DNA from: Chloroflexi bacterium RBG_16_51_16
GTDB lineage: Bacteria; Chloroflexota; Anaerolineae; Anaerolineales; Villigracilaceae
NCBI GenBank assembly: GCA_001796785.1
Contig: MGNL01000095.1
Location: 6,104-17,259 of the forward strand
Length of the DNA stretch: 11,156 nt
Reading direction: 5' to 3'
Numbering within the stretch: the stretch's first letter is position 1; each line of letters begins with the position of its first letter. The notes under the pieces were generated by a model. The model saw only the letters and a program-made list of their open reading frames with translations. It was not told where the DNA came from and searched no databases. This document shows positions 1-6,505 of the stretch, in pieces. The translations under genes were made by a program, and so were the position numbers.

Positions 1-173
1 CTGGCGATCCGCTCATGACCCTGCCGCGTTATTACGATATCAATGCCCGCGCCCAGATCGATACGGTCCGCCAACTAGGTGAAGAAGCTGCAGCCTACGC
101 AAATCAGAATAAGTCTGTCGAAATGGAATACTTCGATATCGTTTGTTCGCCGACACTCGGACCCATTCAGTGA
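1..173 (+). CDS. C-terminal end of an unrecognised protein (5' truncated by window edge)
   Basis: An open frame runs from the window edge (first whole codon at base 3) to a TGA at 171-173, giving 56 residues. The fragment begins GDPLMTLPRYYDINARAQ and ends SPTLGPIQ. It is soluble in character, with a central helix-like stretch rich in Ala and Glu and a single Cys near the end. I do not recognise the family. The stop lies 12 bases before the ATG of the HIT gene on the same strand, so the two are probably co-transcribed. The frame is supported by codon use like that of the neighbours and by the tight spacing; there is no start in view to judge. Confidence 0.6.
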   Translation, partial: GDPLMTLPRYYDINARAQIDTVRQLGEEAAAYANQNKSVEMEYFDIVCSPTLGPIQ

Positions 174-185
174 GCTGCATACCGC

Positions 186-530
186 ATGCCGCCCTGCCTC
201 TTCTGCCAGATCATCGCTCGTGAAATTCCAGCTGACATCCTAAGCCAGGATGAATCCTTGACTGCGTTTCGGGATATCCATCCTCAGGCGCCCACGCATA
301 TCTTGATCGTTCCCAACAAGCATATTGTCTCAACCAATGACGTACAGCCAGAGGATCAGGAGCTGATCGGAAGCATGTTCACTCTCGCCGCGCAGCTCGC
401 CCACCAGGAAAAGATCGATCAGAGCGGATACCGCCTGGTGGTAAACAATGGGCGCGGCGCGGGTCAATCCGTCTTTCACTTGCATTTCCACCTGCTTGGC
501 GGCAGGCCGATGCACTGGCCTCCCGGTTAA
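186..530 (+). CDS. hinT: HIT family protein, HINT branch (purine nucleoside phosphoramidase-like)
   Basis: 114 residues, the usual size for a HINT protein. HINT enzymes hydrolyse the P-N bond of AMP-lysine or aminoacyl-AMP-type nucleoside phosphoramidates in the cytoplasm (family knowledge). Visible marks are the N-terminal C4-x2-C7 with the following EIPA turn, the HILIVPNKHI strand at 38-47, NNGRGAGQSV at 87-96, and the histidine triad H98-L-H100-F-H102-L-L with the catalytic histidine expected at H100. The C-terminus (GGRPMHWPPG) is the HINT1-type tail rather than the longer Fhit or GalT forms. The ATG at 186 fits the family N-terminus exactly. No strong Shine-Dalgarno precedes it, consistent with coupling to the gene ending 12 bases upstream. 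The symbol is given by family; the substrate is not determined. Confidence 0.93.
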   Translation: MPPCLFCQIIAREIPADILSQDESLTAFRDIHPQAPTHILIVPNKHIVSTNDVQPEDQELIGSMFTLAAQLAHQEKIDQSGYRLVVNNGRGAGQSVFHLHFHLLGGRPMHWPPG

Positions 531-543
531 TCTCTTCCCAGTT

Positions 544-557
544 TGTACTGCTGTACA
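544..557. repeat. Short perfect inverted repeat TGTAC-N4-GTACA
   Basis: Five-base perfect arms (544-548 and 553-557) around TGCT, lying between the HIT gene and the DUF457 gene. A second inverted repeat, GTTATA-N6-TATAAC (589-594 and 601-606), lies just upstream of the ribosome binding site. Either could be an operator for the downstream gene. Arms this short are also expected by chance, so this is only a candidate. Confidence 0.2.
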
Positions 558-615
558 CCGACCGATGCTACCGATTCTGTTGGGTAGTGTTATAAGTTTG
601 TATAACCAATAATAG

Positions 616-622
616 AAGGAGG
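616..622 (+). promoter_or_regulatory. Strong ribosome binding site AAGGAGG
   Basis: AAGGAGG ends 5 bases before the ATG at 628 and is the best Shine-Dalgarno in the window. It fixes the start of the DUF457 membrane protein. Most other genes here have weak or no such site. Confidence 0.85.
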
Positions 623-627
623 AGAAA

Positions 628-1299
628 ATGCCCCAGGCTGGTTTGCATGCGATGGTTGGGATCGCCTCGCGAAAGTGGTTTCCGGGCAGGGAATGGCTGC
701 TGCTGGGTGTTGTGCTCGGAAGTATGTTCCCCGACCTGGATAATATTGCTGTCGCGGTCGCCACGCTCACTAAAGCCTCGACTGAAGGATTGCACCGCAC
801 CTTTACTCACAGCCTGTTTACAGTCGTAGCTGTGGTGGTCTTGTTTTATTTCCTTGCTCTGGTCAGCCGAAAGTTGAAGTGGAATTCTCTTGGTCTCGGT
901 TTGGGCGCAGGTATCCTGATGCATATCCTGCTCGACCTCGTCCTCTGGTTTAATGGTGTCGAACTATTCTGGCCTATTCGTTTTGAGTTGAATTTTTGGA
1001 GCTGGTATAGCGTGCCGCTCTGGCTCGAAAACCTTCTCAGCACGGGTGAGTTCCTGGCGTTCGGTCTGTTCTTCTGGATGTTGGTTTCGATCGCGGCGAA
1101 GAATGGAACCGATAAAGAATATCAATCCATGGCGCGCCTCTGGGCGTATCTGATGTTTGGCTTGTTCGTTATTTTTGTTGTTATGGCATTCACTATGTCA
1201 TCGGGTTGGTTCACCATTTATGGTGGTTTATATTTGTTGGCGTTGTTCATCGCTGTCGGTGTGACGATTCGCATGAAAACCACGATCGAAACTGTGTAA
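628..1299 (+). CDS. YdjM/DUF457-type membrane-bound putative metal-dependent hydrolase
   Basis: 223 residues. The family (LexA-binding, inner membrane-associated putative hydrolase, typified by E. coli YdjM) is named for conserved His/Asp motifs likely to bind a metal at the membrane face; the substrate is unknown. Seen here: H7 near the N-terminus, GSMFPDLDN at 31-39 (D36, D38), HRTFTHSL at 56-63 (H56, H61), H99-I-L-L-D103 in a membrane segment, and FWP at 114-116. Hydrophobic segments fall near 24-32, 63-79, 88-106, 134-152, 168-188 and 195-213. The start is set by the strong Shine-Dalgarno at 616-622. A perfect-stem hairpin begins 5 bases after the stop, so the gene is probably monocistronic or the last of its unit. 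Family assignment is fairly sure; enzymatic activity is inferred only from the family. Confidence 0.85.
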   Translation: MPQAGLHAMVGIASRKWFPGREWLLLGVVLGSMFPDLDNIAVAVATLTKASTEGLHRTFTHSLFTVVAVVVLFYFLALVSRKLKWNSLGLGLGAGILMHILLDLVLWFNGVELFWPIRFELNFWSWYSVPLWLENLLSTGEFLAFGLFFWMLVSIAAKNGTDKEYQSMARLWAYLMFGLFVIFVVMAFTMSSGWFTIYGGLYLLALFIAVGVTIRMKTTIETV

Positions 1300-1303
1300 G
1301 CTT

Positions 1304-1339
1304 ACGATAAAGCCCCGTTGACCGACGGGGCTTTATCGT
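1304..1339 (+). terminator. Hairpin terminator after the DUF457 gene
   Basis: A 15-base perfect stem (1304-1318 pairing with 1325-1339) encloses the 6-base loop TGACCG. The GC-rich core CCCCG/CGGGG is flanked by AAA and TTT, so it could act on both strands. The downstream U-tract is short (CTTTATCG), so release may be incomplete. It lies immediately after the stop at 1299 and before the ThyX-like gene. Confidence 0.85.
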
Positions 1340-1346
1340 CTATAGT
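1318..1346 (+). promoter_or_regulatory. Sigma-70-type promoter for the tandem ThyX gene, overlapping the terminator
   Basis: TTGACC at 1318-1323 (5 of 6 match to TTGACA), a spacer of exactly 17 bases, then TATAGT at 1341-1346 (5 of 6 match to TATAAT). The predicted start of transcription is near 1353, giving a leader of about 28 bases with a GAAAGG ribosome binding site at 1367-1372 before the ATG at 1381. The -35 box sits in the loop of the preceding terminator hairpin. This is the best-matching promoter I found in the window. Confidence 0.6.
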
Positions 1347-1380
1347 CAGCCAGACATTCAGCCATAGAAAGGCCGGATTC

Positions 1381-2790
1381 ATGCCCCCCCGAGATATATA
1401 CCTCCTGTCGCCGCGCCTGCTCAACCCCGAGACTATCGCGGTTGCCTTCGCAAAGACCTCCCGCTCCCCGGACTCATTTCGTGCGATCGCTGCCGAGCTG
1501 AGCGATGAAAAATCTGCTCAGTTTCATGAAAAATGGGTGGTGGGATATGGCCACGCCTCCGTGGCAGAGCACGCCGTGCTTCACCTGGCATTTGAGAATG
1601 TCTCACGACTGGCTATTGAGTGCATCGAATCGAATCGCTTGGCTTCTTATACCGAAAAGTCCACCCGCTACCAAAAATGGGGTCCGGATGATTTCACGCT
1701 CCCGCCTGAATTGGAAATCCACCCCCTAAAAACTGAGTTCATTAAAACCTGTCAGTTCCTGTTTCAGACGTATGCAGACTCCCTCGCACCTGTCCGCTCA
1801 TTGATCGAGGCACGGACACCCCGCCGGGAGAACGAGAGCGAGGAAGCCTGGGATCGCCGTGTTCGCTCCCAGTATGTGGATACCTGCCGCTTCATCCTAC
1901 CGGCGGCGGCGAATGCAAACTTGGGCATGACCGCTAACGCCCGCTTGCTGGAACATGCCATCTGCAAAATGCTTTCGCACGAGCTAGTCGAGGTGCGCCA
2001 GATCGGCGAGACCGTCAAACAGGTGGCCCGGGCTGAAACCCCGACCCTGGTCAAGTATGCGGATGCTGTACCTTATCTTGTCGAATCTGCTCAGGAATTT
2101 AATAACCGATCGCCTATTTCAGCTGGCGGGTCAACCGATTGGTGCCGTTTGGTGGATTACGATCCGCAGGCAGAGCCTCTCGTCCTCGCAGCCCTGCTTT
2201 ACCGTTTTGGTGACATGCCCTATTCCGCGGCAGTTCAACACGTCACCAGTTTATCGCCTCAAGAGCGTGAAGATCTGGCGCGGATCGGGTTGGGCCGCCT
2301 GGGCGAACACGATATCCCCCTGCGCGAGCTGGAATACTGCGCCTATACATTTGACCTGGTCATGGATCAAGGTGCCTACGCGGAGTTCAAGCGCCACCGC
2401 ATGATGACCCAGACCGCTCAGCGTTTGACAACTCACCTGGGTTACGCCACGCCGCGTTTGATCGCAGAGGCGGGCTTTGAATCAAAATATGAACAGGCAA
2501 TGCTCGCCGCTGCTGAATTGTACGAAAAGTTGGCTGGTTTCAGTCCAGCTGTTGCCCAATATATTGTCCCGAATGGTTATAACCGGCGCATCTTGACCCG
2601 CTTCAACTTGCGCGAAGCGTATCATTTTTGCCAGCTGCGCGCTGCTCGCAATGCTCACTTTTCCATCCGCCGGCTCGCCCTCCGCATCTACGAGGAGCTG
2701 GCGCGCGTTCACCCGTTGCTCTTAAAATACATCCATCTCCCCGCTGAGACTTCGAGCGGCGTTGAAGCGGATTATTTCATTCACACTTAG
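1381..2790 (+). CDS. Double-length ThyX-like (FAD-dependent thymidylate synthase family) protein, two tandem domains
   Basis: 469 residues, about twice the usual 220-250 of ThyX, which methylates dUMP to dTMP using methylene-tetrahydrofolate, NADPH and FAD. Both halves look ThyX-like. Half one has GHASVAEH at 57-64, SNRLASYTEKSTRY at 84-97 in place of the RHR-x7-S signature (R86 and S94 kept, first R and H lost), and a C-terminal block around TANAR at 184-188. Half two has RHR at 338-340, but the position seven residues further on is R348 instead of Ser; its C-terminal block begins FNLRE at 408-412. ATG 1381 is preferred over an in-frame TTG at 1318, because the latter falls in the terminator and promoter, while 1381 has GAAAGG nine bases upstream. 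Whether the protein makes dTMP, uses another pyrimidine, or is only structurally related is undecided. Confidence 0.88.
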   Translation: MPPRDIYLLSPRLLNPETIAVAFAKTSRSPDSFRAIAAELSDEKSAQFHEKWVVGYGHASVAEHAVLHLAFENVSRLAIECIESNRLASYTEKSTRYQKWGPDDFTLPPELEIHPLKTEFIKTCQFLFQTYADSLAPVRSLIEARTPRRENESEEAWDRRVRSQYVDTCRFILPAAANANLGMTANARLLEHAICKMLSHELVEVRQIGETVKQVARAETPTLVKYADAVPYLVESAQEFNNRSPISAGGSTDWCRLVDYDPQAEPLVLAALLYRFGDMPYSAAVQHVTSLSPQEREDLARIGLGRLGEHDIPLRELEYCAYTFDLVMDQGAYAEFKRHRMMTQTAQRLTTHLGYATPRLIAEAGFESKYEQAMLAAAELYEKLAGFSPAVAQYIVPNGYNRRILTRFNLREAYHFCQLRAARNAHFSIRRLALRIYEELARVHPLLLKYIHLPAETSSGVEADYFIHT

Positions 2791-2870
2791 TCGCGTGAGA
2801 TGATTTTCCGTCCGACTGGTATTGTGCACTTAACCAGATTGTTAATATTAACGGCTGCAATTCCCCGGAC

Positions 2871-3857
2871 CTAATCCTCTTCTTCCACTACTTCGTCATA
2901 ACCGAAGATGTGATCGATCCTCCCCATGATTTCCGGTGTCAGCCTGGGAGCGATATCGCCGGCCTTTAAATTCTCATGCACTTGTTCAACCCGGCTCGCG
3001 CCGGTGATTACCGTGCTGACAAACGGGTTCTTCAAACACCAGGCGATCGCCAATTGCGCCAGGGAACAGTTCAATTCCTTCGCCAGGGCATCTAGGGCTT
3101 CCACTCTTTGGAGTTTTTCTTTATCGGTCATGCGCGGCACTAGCCACTCGTACCCTTTAAGAGCCGCTCGGCTGTTCTTGGGTATGCCTCCCTTGTACTT
3201 GCCGGTTAGCAGCCCGGATGCCAGCGGGCTCCAGGTCGTTGCACCGTAGCCGTAGTCCTTGTAGAAGCGCACGTAATCGCCGCTGAGCCGGTGCCGCTTG
3301 AATAAATTGTAGATCGGCTGCTCGGTGACCGGCTTGTGGAGGTGGTGCCTCTCTGCGATCTCCAGCGCCGCGGTGATCTCCTGTGCGCTCCACTCGGACG
3401 TTGCCCAATAAAGCGCCTGGCCTTTCTCGATGATGTTGTGCATCGCCCAGCAGGTCTCCTCGATCGGCGTTTCCGGATCGGGTCTGTGGCAATAAATAAG
3501 GTCGACATACTCGAGCTGGAGTCTTTTCAAGGATCCCTGGATTCCCTCGATCAACCGCTTGCGGTTTAGAGTATTGCGCTCGTTCACTCCTTTGTTGATC
3601 CCCCAATAAAATTTAGTGGACACCAGGTAGCTGCTGCGGCTCCAGTTGAGCTCACGCAGCGCAGCGCCCATCACCGCTTCCGACTCGCCATTTTCATATG
3701 ACTCGGCATTGTCGAAGAAGTTCACACCGTTATCATAGGCTGCGGACATCATCTGGATCCCAGCCTTCGTGTCCACCTGGGTGCCGAAGGTCACCCAAGA
3801 GCCCAGGGACAGCTCGCTGATTTTTATGCCACTTCTGCCTAATCGTCGATAGTTCAT
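2871..3857 (-). CDS. Aldo/keto reductase, Kv-channel beta-subunit-like (AKR6 type)
   Basis: 328 residues, a full-length (beta/alpha)8 NADPH-dependent oxidoreductase acting on carbonyls in the cytoplasm. The catalytic tetrad is complete: D49, Y54, K82 and H124. Similarity to animal Kv-beta proteins, as I recall their sequences, runs through signature blocks: SLKRLQLEYVDL at 109-120, HRPDPETP at 124-131, SRAALKGYEWL in the C-terminal third, QLAIAWCLKNP, and the cofactor-phosphate-binding GAS near the end. Kv-beta has Asn where this protein has H124. The start has a purine-rich Shine-Dalgarno (complement of 3864-3872) just upstream, and a minus-strand TATAAT lies at 3883-3878. It is convergent with the ThyX-like gene and divergent from the LysM lipoprotein gene. 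No potassium channel gene is adjacent, so a general reductase role is more likely than channel regulation. The substrate is unknown. Confidence 0.95.
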   Translation of the reverse strand: MNYRRLGRSGIKISELSLGSWVTFGTQVDTKAGIQMMSAAYDNGVNFFDNAESYENGESEAVMGAALRELNWSRSSYLVSTKFYWGINKGVNERNTLNRKRLIEGIQGSLKRLQLEYVDLIYCHRPDPETPIEETCWAMHNIIEKGQALYWATSEWSAQEITAALEIAERHHLHKPVTEQPIYNLFKRHRLSGDYVRFYKDYGYGATTWSPLASGLLTGKYKGGIPKNSRAALKGYEWLVPRMTDKEKLQRVEALDALAKELNCSLAQLAIAWCLKNPFVSTVITGASRVEQVHENLKAGDIAPRLTPEIMGRIDHIFGYDEVVEEED

Positions 3858-3877
3858 GGTTTTACCTTCCTTCGGGA

Positions 3878-3883
3878 ATTATA
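3878..3883 (-). promoter_or_regulatory. Candidate -10 box (TATAAT) for the aldo/keto reductase gene
   Basis: Read on the minus strand this is a perfect TATAAT, 20 bases upstream of the ATG, leaving a short leader that still contains the Shine-Dalgarno at 3872-3864. No recognisable -35 box is found at 15-19 bases, so the call rests on the -10 and its position. Confidence 0.4.
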
Positions 3884-3912
3884 TACTCTCTACGCATGGG
3901 AATTGCCGCAGG

Positions 3913-3918
3913 TATAAT
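3913..3918 (+). promoter_or_regulatory. Candidate -10 box (TATAAT) for the LysM lipoprotein gene, implying a leaderless mRNA
   Basis: A perfect TATAAT ends 7 bases before the ATG at 3926, so transcription would begin at or next to the start codon. There is no Shine-Dalgarno in the gap CGCGCTC. No good -35 box is seen around 3890-3895. Its position argues that the upstream in-frame ATG at 3896 is not the start. Confidence 0.4.
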
Positions 3919-3925
3919 CGCGCTC

Positions 3926-4861
3926 ATGAAGCGCTCGGTGTTTTTAGCGTGTGGGTTGTTGATTGCGTGCGCGGCTCCCTCCACTCAATCAGTAGGTTCA
4001 ACCCCTTTGAAACCGTATGAAACGATCACACCTAGTCTTACGCCTGAAGGACCGCAGGGATTGGTGTTTTCCAACGAAACACCACTGCCCAGCCCGACGC
4101 CTTTTACATACACGGTCAAAGAGGGTGATACGTTAAGCGGGATCGCCGAAACTTACAGTATATCCTTGGACGACTTGCAGGCCGCCAATCCTGCTATTTC
4201 GCCAGCAAGTATGCCCATTGGCACGGTCTTGCTAATCCCCAGCCTTCCATCGAATCCGGTTGGTGAATCGACTCCCACGCCTGCGCCGCTGCTCGTCCGA
4301 GAGATCGGATGCCGTCCTGATGCCCTGGGTGGATTATGGTGCTACATTCTTCTCGAGAATGATACTTCCCTTGTTCTTGAAAATGTAAGCTCGCGTTTCA
4401 CCCTCGTGAATCCGAATGCAGAAGTATATGCCAGCGAGATTGGCTGGCTTTTGCTTGATATTTTACCGGTAGGCGCCGCACTGCCTGTGATGGTTTATTT
4501 TCCATCCGAAACCCCCGTCGATCTCAGCCCGCAGGTACAGATACTTTCTGCCATCCCTCTCTCACCGGACGATGATCGATACCTGGCCGCTTCCTTGCAG
4601 AATATTCTCGTGGAGGTAGATTGGTCCGGCCGCAGTGCCCAGGTAAGCGGACAGGTCACGCTGCCAGACGGAACGGAGGAGGCAAGATCAGTCTGGGTGG
4701 CAGCGGTCGCTTATGATGCTTGGGGTCGGATGGTGGGAGCCCGCCGATGGGAATCGCAAGCTGGACTGCAGCCCGGAGTCAGCCTTCCCTTCATGTTCCT
4801 CGTATCAAGCCTGGCAGGGGATATTGATCATGTCGAGCTGGCTGTAGAGGCGCCTCGGTAG
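3926..4861 (+). CDS. LysM-domain lipoprotein
   Basis: 311 residues from ATG 3926. The N-terminus MKRSVFLACGLLIAC is a lipoprotein signal with lipobox L12-I13-A14-C15, so the mature protein should be anchored to the outer face of the membrane. A Thr/Pro-rich linker (about 26-60) leads to one LysM domain at 62-105 (YTVKEGDTLSGIA through IGTVLLIP), the fold that binds peptidoglycan or related N-acetylglucosamine polymers. A second linker (109-121) leads to a roughly 190-residue beta-rich domain beginning with C129 and C139, with a pattern like FxLYD/DUF3426-type domains (LENVSSRFTLVNP). An in-frame ATG at 3896 would add ten residues before the basic n-region and lies upstream of the -10 box, so it is not used here. 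The role is probably cell-surface or envelope binding; nothing catalytic is visible. Confidence 0.85.
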   Translation: MKRSVFLACGLLIACAAPSTQSVGSTPLKPYETITPSLTPEGPQGLVFSNETPLPSPTPFTYTVKEGDTLSGIAETYSISLDDLQAANPAISPASMPIGTVLLIPSLPSNPVGESTPTPAPLLVREIGCRPDALGGLWCYILLENDTSLVLENVSSRFTLVNPNAEVYASEIGWLLLDILPVGAALPVMVYFPSETPVDLSPQVQILSAIPLSPDDDRYLAASLQNILVEVDWSGRSAQVSGQVTLPDGTEEARSVWVAAVAYDAWGRMVGARRWESQAGLQPGVSLPFMFLVSSLAGDIDHVELAVEAPR

Positions 4862-4915
4862 ATAGCTTTTCCAGCTTCGGTGGGCTGACAAAAACCATAT
4901 GGTTGGATCGGGGGA

Positions 4916-6505
4916 TTATTTACCTTCCAGCCACAGGTATCTTTCGATCGGGACCGTAATCGGTGTAAAGGTATAACCCTTGACATAGGGTTTGACTAGT
5001 TCGAACGACAGCGGATGGGTTGTGAAAAGCACTGGTGCATCCTGGACGATTATTTCCTCAGCCTGTTGGTAAAGCGCGATCCGCCGGTTTACATCCCGCT
5101 CAATCCGCGCTTTCTCAAGGAGATGGTCAAGGTCCGGATTGGAATAACCGCCCAGGTTCTGGCTTGATTGGCTGTGGAAGAGCACGTCCGCGAAGTTTTC
5201 CGGGTCGGGGTAGTCAGCGCACCATCCCCCGCCGAATAGCTGTCCATGCGATCCGGAATAGATCTGGTCCAGGTAATAGTTGTATTCCAGGTTCTCCACC
5301 GTGATCCTTACGCCAAGGTTTTGTTCCCACATCTCGGCCATCGCAGCTGCATCCGGATTGAGGCTGCTCCCGATCCCGGAATCTGAATAGACGATGGGAG
5401 GCAGTCCTGCCGCATCGCCGTACTTCGATTGGCTTAATAACTCTCTTGCCTTGGATGGATCATAGGGCAGGCTATCCAGGCCGTATCGAAATCCTGGCAG
5501 TCCTGGCGGAAAGGGTCCGATCGCGGGCAGTGCGCGGCCCCGCAGCAATACATCAATGAATTTCTGCCTGTCGAACGCCAGGCTGAACGCCTTCCTTACA
5601 TTGACGTCATCGAACGGTGGGCGTGTGGTATCGAAATAGACAAAGCCGGTGCACAGGCTTACTCCGCTGATTAATTGACTGTGCAGCGGCTCTTGCGGGT
5701 CCAGGAATCGTTCTGCGTCGGAGGTTCCTATCCCTGTCACGTCGATCTCATTCGTCTCATACAGGCGCAGCCCTTCACCAGCATACAATCGGACGACGAC
5801 GTAGGGGATGGCAGCCGGGCTGAGATAGAAATCCTCAAATCGTTCATAGATCATCACGTCGAAACTGTGCCACTCTTTGAGTTTGTAAGGGCCGGTGCCA
5901 TTTGGATGTCGGTACCAGTCCGGTCCACTCATCACGTTCTTGCTGTCTACGATAAACGCGGTCGGATAGGTGAGTTTTAGCAGGAAGTAAGGTTTCGGTG
6001 CGTCGAGGCTGACCTGCAGCGTATGCTCGTCCAGGGCTTTTATACCGTTGATGTTCTCCGATTGCCCGGAAGCTATTTCACGGACCCCAATGATGTCCCC
6101 GAGGTATGTCAGAACTGTATCGGATCCGAGCGCGGGGCTGGCTGCGCGTTCCCATGAGAAGATCACATCTTGCGCAGTGACTGCCCTGCCGTCGTGGAAT
6201 TTTGCATTCCTACGCAGCTGGAATGTATACGTCATGCCGTCTGGGCTGACGTTCCAGCTCTCGGCAAGGTCAGGCACGAGCCTTAAGTTGGGATCCAACG
6301 CAACCAGCCCGCTGAACACGAGCTTGTCGCCCGAGCTGTGTGTGGTTGCCGGATCGTATTCCCGCGGGTTTGTCGTTTCACCGCCCTCGAGCACCAGTGC
6401 ATGGTCCAGCGGTACATTAATCTGCACCGCGGCATGTGGCGGCGCGCTGGCTGCAATTACGAAGATCAAGGTTGCGTAACTGAGGGCTGGGAGGACCTTA
6501 TTCAT
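4916..6505 (-). CDS. ABC-type oligopeptide-binding protein (solute-binding family 5, OppA/DppA-like)
   Basis: 529 residues. Family 5 proteins bind peptides or nickel outside the membrane and pass them to an ABC permease. Seen here: a signal peptide (hydrophobic 8-20, likely cut after PPHA near 25, no lipobox cysteine), the N-lobe pattern LAESWNVSPDG at 80-90 and FHDGRAVTAQDV at 103-114, GTGPYKL at 203-209, the hinge region with VRKAFSLAFDR at 303-313, and DYPDPENF at 431-438 typical of peptide binders. The start at 6505 gives an 8-base overlap with the stop of the peptidase gene (ATGAATAA), suggesting translational coupling; an upstream ATG at 6562 would put a polar stretch before the signal and lengthen the overlap. 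No permease or ATPase gene is adjacent, so it is an orphan receptor here. Peptide as ligand is inferred. Confidence 0.9.
   Translation of the reverse strand: MNKVLPALSYATLIFVIAASAPPHAAVQINVPLDHALVLEGGETTNPREYDPATTHSSGDKLVFSGLVALDPNLRLVPDLAESWNVSPDGMTYTFQLRRNAKFHDGRAVTAQDVIFSWERAASPALGSDTVLTYLGDIIGVREIASGQSENINGIKALDEHTLQVSLDAPKPYFLLKLTYPTAFIVDSKNVMSGPDWYRHPNGTGPYKLKEWHSFDVMIYERFEDFYLSPAAIPYVVVRLYAGEGLRLYETNEIDVTGIGTSDAERFLDPQEPLHSQLISGVSLCTGFVYFDTTRPPFDDVNVRKAFSLAFDRQKFIDVLLRGRALPAIGPFPPGLPGFRYGLDSLPYDPSKARELLSQSKYGDAAGLPPIVYSDSGIGSSLNPDAAAMAEMWEQNLGVRITVENLEYNYYLDQIYSGSHGQLFGGGWCADYPDPENFADVLFHSQSSQNLGGYSNPDLDHLLEKARIERDVNRRIALYQQAEEIIVQDAPVLFTTHPLSFELVKPYVKGYTFTPITVPIERYLWLEGK

Noticed and set aside
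1318..1380. Upstream in-frame TTG start for the ThyX-like gene adding 21 residues
   Set aside because: It lies inside the terminator stem and the predicted -35 box, has no ribosome binding site, and the added residues do not resemble the family; ATG 1381 has GAAAGG upstream.
2841..2852. Perfect 12-base palindrome GTTAATATTAAC in the ThyX/aldo-keto reductase convergent gap
   Set aside because: Palindromes of this length are expected a few times by chance in 11 kb; with no loop and no T-run it is not a terminator. The same holds for AACCATATGGTT at 4893-4904 in the other convergent gap.
3157..3606. Long open frame of 149 codons inside the aldo/keto reductase gene on the same strand
   Set aside because: Its Arg/Pro-rich composition is typical of an out-of-frame shadow of a GC-rich gene, and the overlapping reductase is full-length with an intact catalytic tetrad.
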